From an uncultured Faecalibacterium sp. (lineage in GTDB: Bacteria > Bacillota > Clostridia > Oscillospirales > Ruminococcaceae), in assembly GCA_934524985.1 (NCBI GenBank), contig CAKSYT010000003.1:1-64000 (forward strand): a stretch of DNA of 64,000 nt, given 5' to 3'. Every line of letters begins with the position of its first letter. Within the stretch, counting starts at the first letter, position 1. Shown in pieces: positions 1 through 8,828 of the stretch. Under the pieces are notes generated by a model. The model searched no databases and was not told where the DNA came from. It was given only the letters and a program-made list of their open reading frames with translations. Position numbers and translations under genes: made by a program.

Positions 1-867
1 GCTCCCATGTTCTACAGCCCCTGTGGTCTGTTCTACAACGCCGGTTTCCTGAAGGAAAAGGGCTGGGATGTGCCTACTACTTGGGATGAGATGTGGGAAC
101 TGGGGGATAAGGCTGCTGCCGAGGGCACCTACCTGTTCACGTACCCCACCACTGGCTACTTTGATGCGTTCTTCTATGCACTGATGTATGCCGCAGGCGG
201 CCCCGACTTCTTCAACAAGGCTACCCGCTACGAAGAAGGAATCTGGGACACCGCCGAAGCACAGACCTGCTTTGATATCGTGACCAAACTGGCCTCCTAC
301 ACCAATCCCATCACCCCGGCACAGGCCAACGATCAGGACTTCACCCAGAACCAGCAGCTGGTGCTGGACAACAAGGCTCTGTTCATGCCCAACGGCACTT
401 GGATCGTGGGCGAGATGGCCGAAGCACCCCGCGCCGATGGCTTCGAGTGGGGCATGACTGCTCTGCCCGCTGTCAAGGCGGGCGGCGACCAGTACAGCTA
501 CACATGGTTCGAGCAGGCGTGGATCCCGGCGGGTGCTGAGCATTTGGACGCAGCCAAGCAGTTTGTAGCTTATCTGTACAGCGATGAAGCCTGCAAGCTG
601 TTCGCCGAGAGTGGTGCCATTCAGCCTGTGTTGGGCATTGCCGATGATCTGGACGGCGATAACAAGATGTTCTACTCCATCTACGACAATGGCGCAAAGG
701 CAGCTATGGGCAATTTCGCTTCCTTTACTGCGATCCCCGGCGTGGAAGTCCGCACCGTGTTCTTCGATCCCGTCAACTCGCTGGTCTCCGGCAGCATGAC
801 CGAGCAGCAGTGGATCGACGGCATCAAGTCCGCCAGCGACCAGATGCGTGCTAACATCATTGAGTAA
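1..867 (+). CDS. Sugar ABC transporter substrate-binding protein (3' part, gene starts upstream of window)
   Basis: This is the C-terminal ~288 residues of a family-1 extracellular solute-binding protein, the lipoprotein that captures sugar outside the cell and delivers it to the two permeases just downstream. The frame is open to base 1, so signal peptide and lipobox lie outside the window. The visible part is rich in Trp, Tyr and Phe (for example around residues 10-60 and 160-175), as expected for a carbohydrate-binding cleft. Because gnpA ends the operon, the likely ligand is galacto-N-biose or lacto-N-biose; that is inference. A hairpin after the stop may keep this subunit expressed above the permeases. 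Confidence 0.9.
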   Translation, partial: APMFYSPCGLFYNAGFLKEKGWDVPTTWDEMWELGDKAAAEGTYLFTYPTTGYFDAFFYALMYAAGGPDFFNKATRYEEGIWDTAEAQTCFDIVTKLASYTNPITPAQANDQDFTQNQQLVLDNKALFMPNGTWIVGEMAEAPRADGFEWGMTALPAVKAGGDQYSYTWFEQAWIPAGAEHLDAAKQFVAYLYSDEACKLFAESGAIQPVLGIADDLDGDNKMFYSIYDNGAKAAMGNFASFTAIPGVEVRTVFFDPVNSLVSGSMTEQQWIDGIKSASDQMRANIIE

Positions 868-880
868 TTGAGCCCTGCCC

Positions 881-914
881 AGCGGGGGCGGTTTTGACCG
901 CCTCCGCTTTTTGT
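881..914 (+). terminator. Intra-operon attenuator hairpin
   Basis: A 12-bp stem with one mismatch and a four-base loop is followed by TTTTTG. It lies between the binding-protein gene and the first permease, so it probably reduces rather than stops read-through. Confidence 0.6.
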
Positions 915-950
915 GGTTTCGGGATTCCAATAGAAAGGAGCGGTTTGTCT

Positions 951-1835
951 ATGAAATCTGACAAAAGCCGCAAACGGTTCGTGTTCCTCTGCGTGGCACC
1001 GGCCACCATCCTGTTCTTTATTTTTATGATTCTGCCCACCCTCAATGTGTTTCGCATGAGCCTGTATGAGCGCGGTGCCTACTCGCCCAATGAGACCTTT
1101 GTGGGCCTGAAAAACTTCCAACATCTGCTGAAAGATACCCAGTTCATCCGCTCGATGCAGAATATGATCCTGCTGGTAGTGGTGGTCACCATCGTCACCT
1201 TTGCGTTTGCACTGGTGTTTGCAGCCATCCTGACCCGCGAAAAGATCAAAGGGCAGAATTTCTTCCGGGTCATCTTCTACATCCCGAACATCCTTTCCGT
1301 GGTCGTCATCTCCGGCATTTTCTCGGCCATCTATAAGCCGGAAAACGGTATGCTGAACAGCATCATCAGCTTGTTCCGGGATATGAGCGACCCCATCCTC
1401 TGGAAAGGCGAAAAACTGGTCATTCCCTCCATCATTATTGCCATGGTATGGCAGGCCATCGGCTACTACATGGTCATGTACATGGCCTCCATGTCTGCCG
1501 TGCCCATCAGCCTGTACGAGAGCGCCAATCTGGACGGCGCCGGGCGGCTGACCCAGTTCTTCCAGATCACCATCCCGCTTATCTGGACGAATATCCGCAC
1601 CACTCTGACTTTCTTCATCATCTCCACCATCAACATGGCGTTCCTGTTCGTCAAGGCCATGACCAGCGGCGGGCCGAATGGAGCTTCGGATGTTGCGCTG
1701 AACTATATGTACAGCCAGAAGGATGCCGGTTTGTATGGTTACAGTATGGCCATCGGTGTGGTCATCTTCCTGTTCTCGTTTGCACTGTCCGCCTGTGTCA
1801 ATAAGGCCACCAGCCGTGACACGCTGGAATTTTAA
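951..1835 (+). CDS. Sugar ABC transporter permease, MalF/UgpA type
   Basis: Inner-membrane permease of about 294 residues with six predicted membrane segments. The first is at residues ~15-35 and the last near the C-terminus. The EAA loop is visible around residues 185-205 (ESANLDGAGRLTQFFQITIP), the contact point for the ATPase. The start at 951 was chosen because a GAAAGGAG ribosome site lies 9 bases upstream; an upstream in-frame ATG at 894 has none. It lies 12 bp before the second permease gene. No ATP-binding gene is present, so a shared MsmK-like ATPase encoded elsewhere probably energises it. Confidence 0.92.
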   Translation: MKSDKSRKRFVFLCVAPATILFFIFMILPTLNVFRMSLYERGAYSPNETFVGLKNFQHLLKDTQFIRSMQNMILLVVVVTIVTFAFALVFAAILTREKIKGQNFFRVIFYIPNILSVVVISGIFSAIYKPENGMLNSIISLFRDMSDPILWKGEKLVIPSIIIAMVWQAIGYYMVMYMASMSAVPISLYESANLDGAGRLTQFFQITIPLIWTNIRTTLTFFIISTINMAFLFVKAMTSGGPNGASDVALNYMYSQKDAGLYGYSMAIGVVIFLFSFALSACVNKATSRDTLEF

Positions 1836-1847
1836 GGAGGGAAGAAA

Positions 1848-2744
1848 ATGCAGAAAACCGAAGAAAAATCTTCCCGCTCGGCGGAAGGTCTCTACAAGTT
1901 CTTTATCTATTTTGTGCTGATCCTGCTGGCCGTGACCATCATCGTGCCGGTGGCATGGGTGTTCATGGCATCCATCAAGCAGAACTCCGAGTTCTACGGC
2001 AACCCGTGGGCGCTGCCTGCCGGGTTCTACTGGCAGAACTTTGTCAATGCGTGGAATGGGGCCAAGATGGGCGAATATATGCTCAACTCGGTCATCGTCA
2101 CCGCACTGGCACTGGTGCTGCTTCTGGTCATTGCGCTGCCTGCTGCTTACTGCCTGTCCCGCTTCCGGTTCAAGGGCCGTAAGCTGCTGAACACACTGTT
2201 CATGGCAGGTCTGTTCATCAACGTCAACTACATCGTGGTGCCCATCTTCCTGATGCTGCGGGACGGCGATGTGTGGCTGAAAGGCCACTTTGGCAGCGGC
2301 TTTTTGCTGAACAACCTGTTCATTCTGGCCGTGGTCTATGCGGCAACGGCCCTGCCGTTTACGATCTATCTGCTGTCGGGCTATTTCGCCACTCTGCCGC
2401 ACGACTTTGAGGAAGCTGCCTACATCGACGGTGCCGGTTATTTCTCTGCCATGGTTCGCATTATTTTCCCCATGGCGAAGCCGTCCATCATCACCATTAT
2501 TCTGTTCAACTTCCTGTCCTTCTGGAACGAGTACATCATTTCCATGACCCTCATGAGTTCTACCAGCGCACCCCGCACCCTGCCGGTCGGTCTGCTGAAC
2601 CTGATGCAGGCGCAGCAGAGCGCCGCGCAGTACGGCACCATGTATGCCGGTCTGGTGCTGGTGATGCTGCCCACTCTGATTTTGTATATCTGCGTGCAGC
2701 GGCAGCTAACGCAGGGCATGACCGTGGGCGGTCTGAAAGGGTAA
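1848..2744 (+). CDS. Sugar ABC transporter permease, MalG type
   Basis: Second inner-membrane permease, 298 residues, partner of the gene at 951. A cytoplasmic N-terminal arm is followed by a first membrane helix at ~20-45 and five more. The EAA loop EEAAYIDGAGYFSAMVRIIFP lies near residues 190-210. The ribosome site AAGGAGGG is 7-8 bases before the ATG. Family knowledge (CUT1 sugar importers) places it with MalG. It is followed after 11 bp by a small membrane protein, then gnpA, which fits uptake of an intact disaccharide for phosphorolysis in the cytoplasm. Confidence 0.92.
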   Translation: MQKTEEKSSRSAEGLYKFFIYFVLILLAVTIIVPVAWVFMASIKQNSEFYGNPWALPAGFYWQNFVNAWNGAKMGEYMLNSVIVTALALVLLLVIALPAAYCLSRFRFKGRKLLNTLFMAGLFINVNYIVVPIFLMLRDGDVWLKGHFGSGFLLNNLFILAVVYAATALPFTIYLLSGYFATLPHDFEEAAYIDGAGYFSAMVRIIFPMAKPSIITIILFNFLSFWNEYIISMTLMSSTSAPRTLPVGLLNLMQAQQSAAQYGTMYAGLVLVMLPTLILYICVQRQLTQGMTVGGLKG

Positions 2745-2755
2745 GGTGACAAACG

Positions 2756-2947
2756 ATGAAAGCATTCTGGAAAAACCATCCTGCCCTGCGCATTGTGCTG
2801 ATGCTCGTGCTGTTTGTGCTGTCCATTGCACTGGTGATCGCAGGCTGGAAAATGACCGGGCAGCTGGCTGGCCTTGGTATCATGCTTGTGGGCGTGGCAC
2901 TGTTGCTGGCTGTACTGGCCATTTACAATGCGACCTATCAGGATTAA
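2756..2947 (+). CDS. Small two-helix membrane protein of the sugar operon
   Basis: A 63-residue protein with two hydrophobic segments (residues ~12-31 and ~36-56) separated by a short polar turn, with Lys/Arg near the N-terminus. I do not recognise a named function. It sits between the permease and phosphorylase genes with tight spacing (11 and 29 bp), so it is almost certainly co-transcribed. A role as an accessory subunit of the permease is possible but is only inference. The start codon has a weak upstream AAGGTGAC. The opposite strand also holds an open frame here, which I treat as a shadow. Confidence 0.7.
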   Translation: MKAFWKNHPALRIVLMLVLFVLSIALVIAGWKMTGQLAGLGIMLVGVALLLAVLAIYNATYQD

Positions 2948-2976
2948 GGATAAGAGAGAGGTAAAGGAGAATCCCT

Positions 2977-5136
2977 ATGGATGAAACAAGAAAGGCCGGG
3001 CGCGTGACCATCCCCACCGACTTGGACGTGGTGCCCGAAACGCTGGAAATTCTGAAAAAGTGGGGTGCAGATGCCATCCGCGACTGTGACGGCACCGACT
3101 TTCCGCAGCAGCTGAAGGATGCCGATGCAAAGATCTACTCCACCTATTATACCACCCGCAAGGACAACGCATGGGCCAAGGCGAACCCGGACGAGGTGCA
3201 GCAGTGCTACATCATGACCGGTTTCTACACCGCACCCGGCGACACGGTCACCATCCCGCTGATGAAGGGCATCAGCCCGGAGTTGATGCAGGTGAACACC
3301 AACGACGACATCACCCGCTGGTGGGAGGTCATGGACCGCACCACAGGTCAGCCCGTGCCGCCGGAGCAGTGGAGCTATGCGGACGGCAGCGTGACCGTAC
3401 AGGCCGTACCGTTCCATGAGTATACCGTCAGTTTTCTGGCCTACCTCATCTGGGACCCGGTGCACATGTACAACGCCACCACTAACGGCTGGACGAACTT
3501 TGAACACCAGATCACCTTTGATGTGCGTCAGCCCAAGACCCACAAGTATTCCATGGAGCGCCTGCGCAAGTTCATTGCCGAGCACCCCTATGTCAACGTC
3601 ATCCGCTACACCACCTTTTTCCACCAGTTCACCCTGATCTTCGATGAACTGAAGCGGGAAAAGTTTGTGGACTGGTACGGCTACTCCGCCTCGGTCAGCC
3701 CCTATATCCTGAACCAGTTCGAGCAGGAGGTGGGCTACAAGTTCCGCCCGGAGTACATCATCGACCAGGGCTACTACAACAACCAGTATCGCGTACCCAG
3801 CAGGGAATACCGGGATTTTCAGGCGTTCCAGCGCCGTGAGGTGGCAAAGCTGGCCAAAGAGATGGTGGACATCACCCACGAGTGCGGCTGCGAAGCCATG
3901 ATGTTCCTCGGCGATCACTGGATCGGCACCGAGCCCTTCATGCCGGAGTTCAAGACCATCGGACTGGATGCCGTGGTGGGCAGCGTGGGCAACGGCTCCA
4001 CCCTGCGCCTGATCTCTGACATTGAGGGCGTGAAGTACACCGAGGGCCGTTTCCTACCGTACTTCTTCCCGGACACCTTCCACGAGGGCGGCGACCCGGT
4101 GCGGGAAGCCAAGGAAAACTGGGTCACAGCCCGCCGCGCTATCCTGCGCAAGCCCATCGACCGCATCGGCTATGGCGGCTATCTGAAACTGGCCTTGCAG
4201 TTCCCGGAGTTCGTGGACTACGTGGAGAGCGTCTGCAACGAGTTCCGCGAACTGTACGAGAACATCAAGGGCACCACCCCCTACTGCGTCAAGCGGGTTG
4301 CCGTGCTGAACTGTTGGGGCAAAATGCGGGCTTGGGGCTGCCACATGGTACACCACGCCCTGTATTACAAACAGAATTACAGTTACGCCGGTGTCATTGA
4401 GATGCTGTCCGGCGCGCCCTTTGATGTGAAATTCATCAGCTTTGAGGATATCAAGAACGACCCGCATCTGCTGGATTCGGTGGATGTCATGATCAATGTA
4501 GGCGATGCCGATACCGCACATACCGGCGGCATCTGGTGGGAAGACCCGGAGATTTCCTCTGCTATCCGCAAGTTCGTCTGGAACGGCGGCGGCTTTATCG
4601 GCGTGGGTGAGCCTTCCGGTCACCCGTATCAGGGCCACATTCTCCAGCTTGCAAGCGTGCTGGGCGTGGAGGAAGAAAACGGCTTCACCCTCAACTACGA
4701 CAAGTACAACTGGGAAGAACACCCGGACCACTTCATTCTGCAGGATGCCGACCAGCCCATCGACTTTGGCGAGGGCAAGAAGAACATTTATGCGCTGGAA
4801 GGCACCGAAGTGCTGGTGCAGCGAAACAAAGAAGTGCAGATGGCGGCACACGACTTCGGCAAGGGCCGTGCCGTGTACATCAGCGGTGTGCCTTACAGCT
4901 TTGCCAACAGCCGCACCCTTTACCGTGCCATCCTGTGGAGTGCCCACAGCGAGGAGGAGCTGCATACATGGTTCAGCTCCAATTATAATGTAGAAGTTCA
5001 TGCCTACGTCAAGAACGGAAAATATTGTGTGGTGAACAACACGTACGAGCCGCAGGACACTACCGTTTACACCACAGACGGCAGCAGCTTTGCTCTGCAT
5101 CTGGATGCCAACGAGATCAAGTGGTATGAGATCTAA
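2977..5136 (+). CDS. gnpA: 1,3-beta-galactosyl-N-acetylhexosamine phosphorylase (GH112)
   Basis: A 719-residue cytoplasmic enzyme that cleaves galacto-N-biose or lacto-N-biose with phosphate to galactose 1-phosphate plus GalNAc or GlcNAc. The family's usual length is about 720-750 residues. A TIM-barrel first half is followed by a glutamine-amidotransferase-like Rossmann region (about 470-640) and a small C-terminal beta domain. The motif GDHWIGTE places Asp at residue 313, the position of the general acid in the characterised Bifidobacterium enzyme. The start has an AAAGGAG site 9 bases upstream. It ends the ABC importer operon. Genes for the rest of the pathway (NahK, GalT and GalE types) are not in the window. 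Discrimination between GNB and LNB preference cannot be made here. Confidence 0.95.
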   Translation: MDETRKAGRVTIPTDLDVVPETLEILKKWGADAIRDCDGTDFPQQLKDADAKIYSTYYTTRKDNAWAKANPDEVQQCYIMTGFYTAPGDTVTIPLMKGISPELMQVNTNDDITRWWEVMDRTTGQPVPPEQWSYADGSVTVQAVPFHEYTVSFLAYLIWDPVHMYNATTNGWTNFEHQITFDVRQPKTHKYSMERLRKFIAEHPYVNVIRYTTFFHQFTLIFDELKREKFVDWYGYSASVSPYILNQFEQEVGYKFRPEYIIDQGYYNNQYRVPSREYRDFQAFQRREVAKLAKEMVDITHECGCEAMMFLGDHWIGTEPFMPEFKTIGLDAVVGSVGNGSTLRLISDIEGVKYTEGRFLPYFFPDTFHEGGDPVREAKENWVTARRAILRKPIDRIGYGGYLKLALQFPEFVDYVESVCNEFRELYENIKGTTPYCVKRVAVLNCWGKMRAWGCHMVHHALYYKQNYSYAGVIEMLSGAPFDVKFISFEDIKNDPHLLDSVDVMINVGDADTAHTGGIWWEDPEISSAIRKFVWNGGGFIGVGEPSGHPYQGHILQLASVLGVEEENGFTLNYDKYNWEEHPDHFILQDADQPIDFGEGKKNIYALEGTEVLVQRNKEVQMAAHDFGKGRAVYISGVPYSFANSRTLYRAILWSAHSEEELHTWFSSNYNVEVHAYVKNGKYCVVNNTYEPQDTTVYTTDGSSFALHLDANEIKWYEI

Positions 5137-5160
5137 GTTTTCCCTTTCATAAACGAACAC

Positions 5161-5192
5161 AACGGGCGGCTCCGATAACAGAGCCGCCCGTT
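5161..5192 (+). terminator. Terminator of the gnpA operon
   Basis: A perfect 12-bp stem (arms 5161-5172 and 5181-5192) with an eight-base loop lies 24 bp after the gnpA stop. The following T-tract is weak. Confidence 0.7.
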
Positions 5193-5228
5193 ATGTTCGC
5201 TTTATCTGCCGATAACTCAACCTGCGTC

Positions 5229-5420
5229 AATCGAACGCTGCAATGGCGATGGCTGGGAACGCAGAAATTCAGTAACACGAGCGTAATAGACTTGCAGAAA
5301 AAAGAAACTGCTCGTGCGAGTATGCGTAAGATGGTGAAGCATCTCCTGAAAAAGTATAAGTATCCGCCGGAGGATTATGATACGGTAGTCAGTACGGTTA
5401 TTAGTCAGTGTGAGATGTAG
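5229..5420 (+). pseudogene. Remnant of a type I restriction endonuclease subunit (HsdR C-terminus)
   Basis: The reading frame encodes about 60 residues resembling the extreme C-terminus of type I restriction R subunits: an Ala-Arg-x-x-Met-Arg-x-Met-Val-Lys start, then Lys-Tyr-x-Tyr-Pro-Pro-Glu-Asp. Everything upstream (nuclease and motor domains) is missing and no start codon with a ribosome site precedes it. It lies directly after the gnpA terminator, so it is a scar of a lost restriction system. No hsdM or hsdS is nearby. The assignment rests on motif memory and is moderate. Confidence 0.55.
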
Positions 5421-5468
5421 ACAGACAACATGGCAGTATAAATTGTGTGAAATGCCGTTGCTTTATAC

Positions 5469-5497
5469 TTGACAATCAGATTTCTTTCCTATAAAAT
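5469..5497 (+). promoter_or_regulatory. Sigma-A type promoter
   Basis: TTGACA at 5469, 17-bp spacer, TAAAAT at 5492. It drives the truncated nucleotidyltransferase and the gene after it. Confidence 0.6.
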
Positions 5498-5540
5498 AAT
5501 TTTAGAAAATACTATTATTGAAAATAAGAAAGGCTGCTTT

Positions 5541-5795
5541 ATGGGAAAGATGATCTTAGATGACCTCCGCAAGCGTCTGGAACGTCTGGACGAAGACGCA
5601 GACCTGATGATCGACAATAACGACCGCTATCAGATGGTGATCGTAGGCGGCAGTGCGTTTATTTTGCTGGGCAAGCTGACCCGTGCTACCCATGACATTG
5701 ATGCCCTGAGCGTTCCGAAAGAACTATATAGCTTGCTCGGCAAGTACGACATCTATCAGGAGTATGTGGAGAGGTGGAGACCATGCGAAAGCTGA
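5541..5795 (+). pseudogene. Truncated nucleotidyltransferase-like protein (DUF6036 type)
   Basis: An 84-residue frame holding only the N-terminal part of a nucleotidyltransferase-fold protein. The segment VIVGGSAFILLGKLTRATHD with the following I-D-A-L carries the glycine-serine and Asp-x-Asp-like signature of the fold. Homologues I know are roughly twice as long, and the frame ends in unrelated sequence after LLGKYDI, so the rest was probably deleted. The start has AGAAAGG 8 bases upstream. It overlaps the next gene by 13 bp. Such proteins are often paired with a second small protein in toxin-antitoxin-like modules, which is inference here. Confidence 0.6.
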
Positions 5796-6322
5796 CCTTT
5801 GAGGGCTTCTTGAAGCAGTATGTGGCAGAGCTTTCCGGGGTGCAGACGGCAAGCGTCCATAAGCTGGCAGATTGTCTGAGCGAGAATCCCCGCCTGAAAG
5901 AACCGCTGTTCCTCTATGCGCTGGCCTTTGATAAAGTAGATTTGTTGCTCCGCTATACCGCAAACAGTGCTGTTGCTGCAGAATATGAGCAGCTTTCCAA
6001 TCGCTATTCGCTGGCGCAAATGCGACTGCTTCTGGAAAAGCAATCACCAGAATTGCCGGAAGGCTATTTGAAGGTTTGGCGCAGTTATTGTTCGGTGCGG
6101 GATACCGTCCTTGCAGACAATGACACAAAAGAGCTGATCCATCGCCGGGTATTAGAACTTCAACAGAAAAAGAAATTGACGAATTATCGCCTTTACACGG
6201 ACTTAAAGCTGAATCCGGGCAATGTGAACGCATGGCTCAAACACAATGACTCCAGCAAAATGAGCCTTGACTGTGCACGGCAGATCTACAAGTATGCAAA
6301 AAGCTACCCGTCTGTTCGATAA
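5783..6322 (+). CDS. Hypothetical protein with C-terminal helix-turn-helix-like region
   Basis: A 179-residue soluble, mostly helical protein. The last ~45 residues (about 133-175) look like a small DNA-binding helical domain, with a Leu-x-Asn-x-x-x-x-x-x-x-x-Leu pattern and a turn at PGNVNAWLK. The start at 5783 follows a GAGAGGTGG ribosome site, and the gene overlaps the truncated nucleotidyltransferase gene in front. The pairing suggests the second partner of a nucleotidyltransferase module whose enzyme is now broken. I do not recognise a named family, and function is unknown. Confidence 0.6.
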   Translation: MRKLTFEGFLKQYVAELSGVQTASVHKLADCLSENPRLKEPLFLYALAFDKVDLLLRYTANSAVAAEYEQLSNRYSLAQMRLLLEKQSPELPEGYLKVWRSYCSVRDTVLADNDTKELIHRRVLELQQKKKLTNYRLYTDLKLNPGNVNAWLKHNDSSKMSLDCARQIYKYAKSYPSVR

Positions 6323-6340
6323 GAAAAAGGAGGTGAGTCT

Positions 6341-7125
6341 ATGACCGCCGTGATCTATGCCCGATATTCATCGGATAACCAGCGCGAAGAATCCATCGAA
6401 GGGCAGATTCGGGAATGTACGGCTTATGCGGAAAAGAACGGCATCCATTTGATTTCCGTCATGGAACCCATTGCCGAGGGCTCACAGGGCATTCTGGGAG
6501 AAATCCTTCTGGAAGGTATGGCAGAATACTATTCGGCAGAGCTGTCCAAAAAGGTGATTCGTGGTCAAACTGAGAACGCTCTGAAAGGGAAGTGCACCGG
6601 CGCAAGGGCTGCAACAAAAAGACCGTGCAGAAAGAATGGCTGGAAGATTTGGTCGTCCGGGAGACCATGAAGCTGATTCAGGACGATGCGGTGATCGACA
6701 AGATCGTTCAATTGGTCATGGATGTCCAGAATCAGGAGAACACCACGATCCCGCTGCTGGAAAAGCAACTGCGAGAGGTCAACAAAAAGCTGGACAACCT
6801 GATGAAGGCAATCGAGGACGGCTTGTACACCCGGACAACCAAAGAGCGGCTGGAAGCGCTGGAAATCCAGAAAGATGAGCTGACTGCAAAAATCGCAGAT
6901 GAAAAATTGAAGAATCCTAGCTTCAATGAGGATTTCATCCGATTCTGGCTGATGAAATTTAGAAAGTTCGACATTTCGCAGAAAAAGCAGCGGAAAGCAC
7001 TGATTGAATTTTTTGTAAATGCCATTTTCCTGTACGATGACCGGATGCTGATTACGTTCAACTACAAGGATGGAACCCAAACCGTCCGGTTTGAGGACAC
7101 TTTGACCGCCGATTGCGGAGAAAAA
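6341..7125 (+). pseudogene. Decayed large serine recombinase
   Basis: Two fragments of one recombinase in different frames. The first (6341-~6595) starts with a normal resolvase N-terminus, AVIYARYSSDNQREESIEGQ, including the catalytic Ser. It then jumps past about 70 residues of the catalytic domain to the EGMAEYYSAELSKKV segment, so an internal in-frame deletion is present. A second deletion with frameshift joins it to the zinc-ribbon/coiled-coil C-terminal region (from ~6600), which runs to about 7125. It cannot be active. It marks the end of the eroded island that starts at 5.2 kb. Confidence 0.85.
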
Positions 7126-7126
7126 A

Positions 7127-7300
7127 GTTTGCGTTTGCGAAGCAACGAAAGCCCCAGTGGGGCTTTTGAGCAACAGAACGGTCTTGCGTCAGCAAGATGG
7201 AGGGGCTTTGCCCCGACAAGTTCGGATTTGTCCAGTCTTGCTGGACCAAACAAAGATGATCCGAACTTGTTTCCGATAGGAGATAGGTTCGGATTATTTG
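7127..7300 (+). repeat. Hairpin-rich intergenic repeat with terminator-like copy
   Basis: Several short hairpins in series: 7148-7167 (8-bp stem AAAGCCCC), a GGGGC-TTT-GCCCC stem near 7202-7214, and 7259-7294 with arms ATCCGAAC/GTTCGGAT. The last is closely matched at 59914-59949, including the internal TGTTTCCGAT. The reading frame through it is an artefact. Confidence 0.6.
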
Positions 7301-7408
7301 TTTTCCGCGGAAAACGGACTTTCATTTATCGAAAGAATAACCGAACCTTGCGGCTGCTGATGGAATGTGCTGCAAAGTTCGGGCAGATCCTGTAAGGAGG
7401 GTCATAGT

Positions 7409-8659
7409 ATGAATACCACATTGCGGCGGGATGCGGATGAGATCATCCGTTCCAGCATTCAGGCGGTGCTGCCGGATAAAGCGGTGTGCCGCGCGCTGGA
7501 AAACTTTCAGCCCGGGGGCGGCAGGGTGCTGCTAGTGGCGGCGGGCAAGGCTGCGTGGCAGATGGCACACGCTGCCGTGCAGGCACTGGGGCGCGTGGAT
7601 GGCGGCGTTGTGGTGACCAAATACGGCCATGTGAAGGGGAAAATTCCCGGCGTGGATTGTTACGAGGCGGGCCATCCTGTACCGGACGCCAACAGCTTTG
7701 CAGCCACCGAAAAAGCTTTAGCGCTGGTGCAGGGGCTGACCGCAGAGGATACGGTGCTGTTTTTGCTTTCCGGCGGCGGCAGCGCCCTGTTTGAAAAGCC
7801 GCTTGTCCCCGGCGAGGAATTGCAGGATATCACCAACCAGCTCCTTGCCAGCGGAGCGGACATTGTGGAGGTGAACACCATCCGCAAGCGGCTGTCCGCA
7901 GTCAAAGGCGGGCGGTTCGCGCAGGCCTGTGCCCCGGCAAAGGTGTTCAGCATCGTGCTCAGCGATATTCTGGGCGACCCGCTGGATATGATCGCCAGCG
8001 GCCCGGCGGTGCCGGATGGCTCCACCTGCGCGCAGGCGCTTGCCATTGCGGAAAAATACCGGCTGCGCTTATCGGCGCAGGCAAAGGCGCTGCTGGCACA
8101 GGAAACACCGAAAGCGCTCGACAACGTGACCACCCATATCACCGGCAGTGTGCGGGAGCTGTGCGCCGCCGCTGCCGAAGCCTGCCGGGAACTGGGCTAT
8201 GCGCCGCTGCTCCTCACCGACCGGCTCTGCTGCGAGGCGCGGGAGGCAGGCAGCTTTCTGGGCTCCATCGCCCGCACCCATGCGGGGCAGGGGAAAAAGC
8301 TGGCCTTTATCGCGGGCGGGGAAACGGTGGTGCACCTGACCGGCAAAGGGCTGGGCGGACGCAATCAGGAGCTGGCGCTGGCTGCAGCTCCAGCACTGGC
8401 CGGACAAAATGCGGCGGTGTTCTCGGTGGGCAGTGACGGCACCGATGGCCCCACCGATGCCGCCGGCGGCTATGCGGACGGCGACACCGCCGCTGCACTG
8501 GCTGCAGCGGGCCGGAACGTGTTCGACACCCTGCAAAACAACGATGCCTACCACGCCTTGCAGGCGGTGGAGGGGCTTATTATCACAGGTGCTACCGGTA
8601 CCAACGTCAACGATGTTGCCGTGGTACTGATCGGGGGAGAAGAGCAGGCAGACGCCTGA
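7409..8659 (+). CDS. Glycerate 2-kinase (MOFRL/DUF4147 family)
   Basis: A 416-residue cytoplasmic enzyme that phosphorylates D-glycerate to 2-phosphoglycerate. It has the two-domain layout of the family. The N-terminal DUF4147 Rossmann-like domain includes the glycine-rich [13 protein letters not shown] near residue 125. The C-terminal MOFRL domain has [15 protein letters not shown] and [13 protein letters not shown] near residues 315-365. The length is normal. The start at 7409 has TAAGGAGGG 8 bases upstream. It is a single-gene unit between the eroded island and a strong terminator. A hydroxypyruvate/glycerate-type dehydrogenase lies at 13.4 kb but not in the same operon. Confidence 0.9.
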   Translation: MNTTLRRDADEIIRSSIQAVLPDKAVCRALENFQPGGGRVLLVAAGKAAWQMAHAAVQALGRVDGGVVVTKYGHVKGKIPGVDCYEAGHPVPDANSFAATEKALALVQGLTAEDTVLFLLSGGGSALFEKPLVPGEELQDITNQLLASGADIVEVNTIRKRLSAVKGGRFAQACAPAKVFSIVLSDILGDPLDMIASGPAVPDGSTCAQALAIAEKYRLRLSAQAKALLAQETPKALDNVTTHITGSVRELCAAAAEACRELGYAPLLLTDRLCCEAREAGSFLGSIARTHAGQGKKLAFIAGGETVVHLTGKGLGGRNQELALAAAPALAGQNAAVFSVGSDGTDGPTDAAGGYADGDTAAALAAAGRNVFDTLQNNDAYHALQAVEGLIITGATGTNVNDVAVVLIGGEEQADA

Positions 8660-8696
8660 TATCTTGTCCGCCCGTTGCGCGGCGCTCCTATAACAA

Positions 8697-8739
8697 AACC
8701 CCGCTTTGCCCGCGGTACCCGGGCAGGCGGGGATTTTTT
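8697..8739 (+). terminator. Rho-independent terminator
   Basis: CCCCGC and GCGGGG arms with nested GCCCG/CGGGC pairing are followed by ATTTTTTG. It ends the glycerate kinase gene. Confidence 0.85.
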
Positions 8740-8750
8740 GTTGGAAGTAC

Positions 8751-8779
8751 TTGACAGTTCTTCTGCAAAGTGATATGAT
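8751..8779 (+). promoter_or_regulatory. Consensus sigma-A promoter
   Basis: TTGACA at 8751, exactly 17 bp, TATGAT at 8774. It drives the SPFH protein operon. Confidence 0.85.
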
Positions 8780-8828
8780 TTTGATATCAGAAAGAAATAC
8801 TTCCGACCCTGATAAGGAGGGACTTGTT

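Noticed and set aside
681..2402. A 573-codon open frame on the minus strand opposite the permease genes
   Set aside because: It is His/Gln/Asp-rich, has no ribosome site, and lies opposite two clear permease genes; it is a composition shadow.
7126..7395. Continuation of the recombinase frame through the repeat
   Set aside because: The frame stays open by chance through hairpin repeats; similar repeats at 59.9 kb are non-coding.
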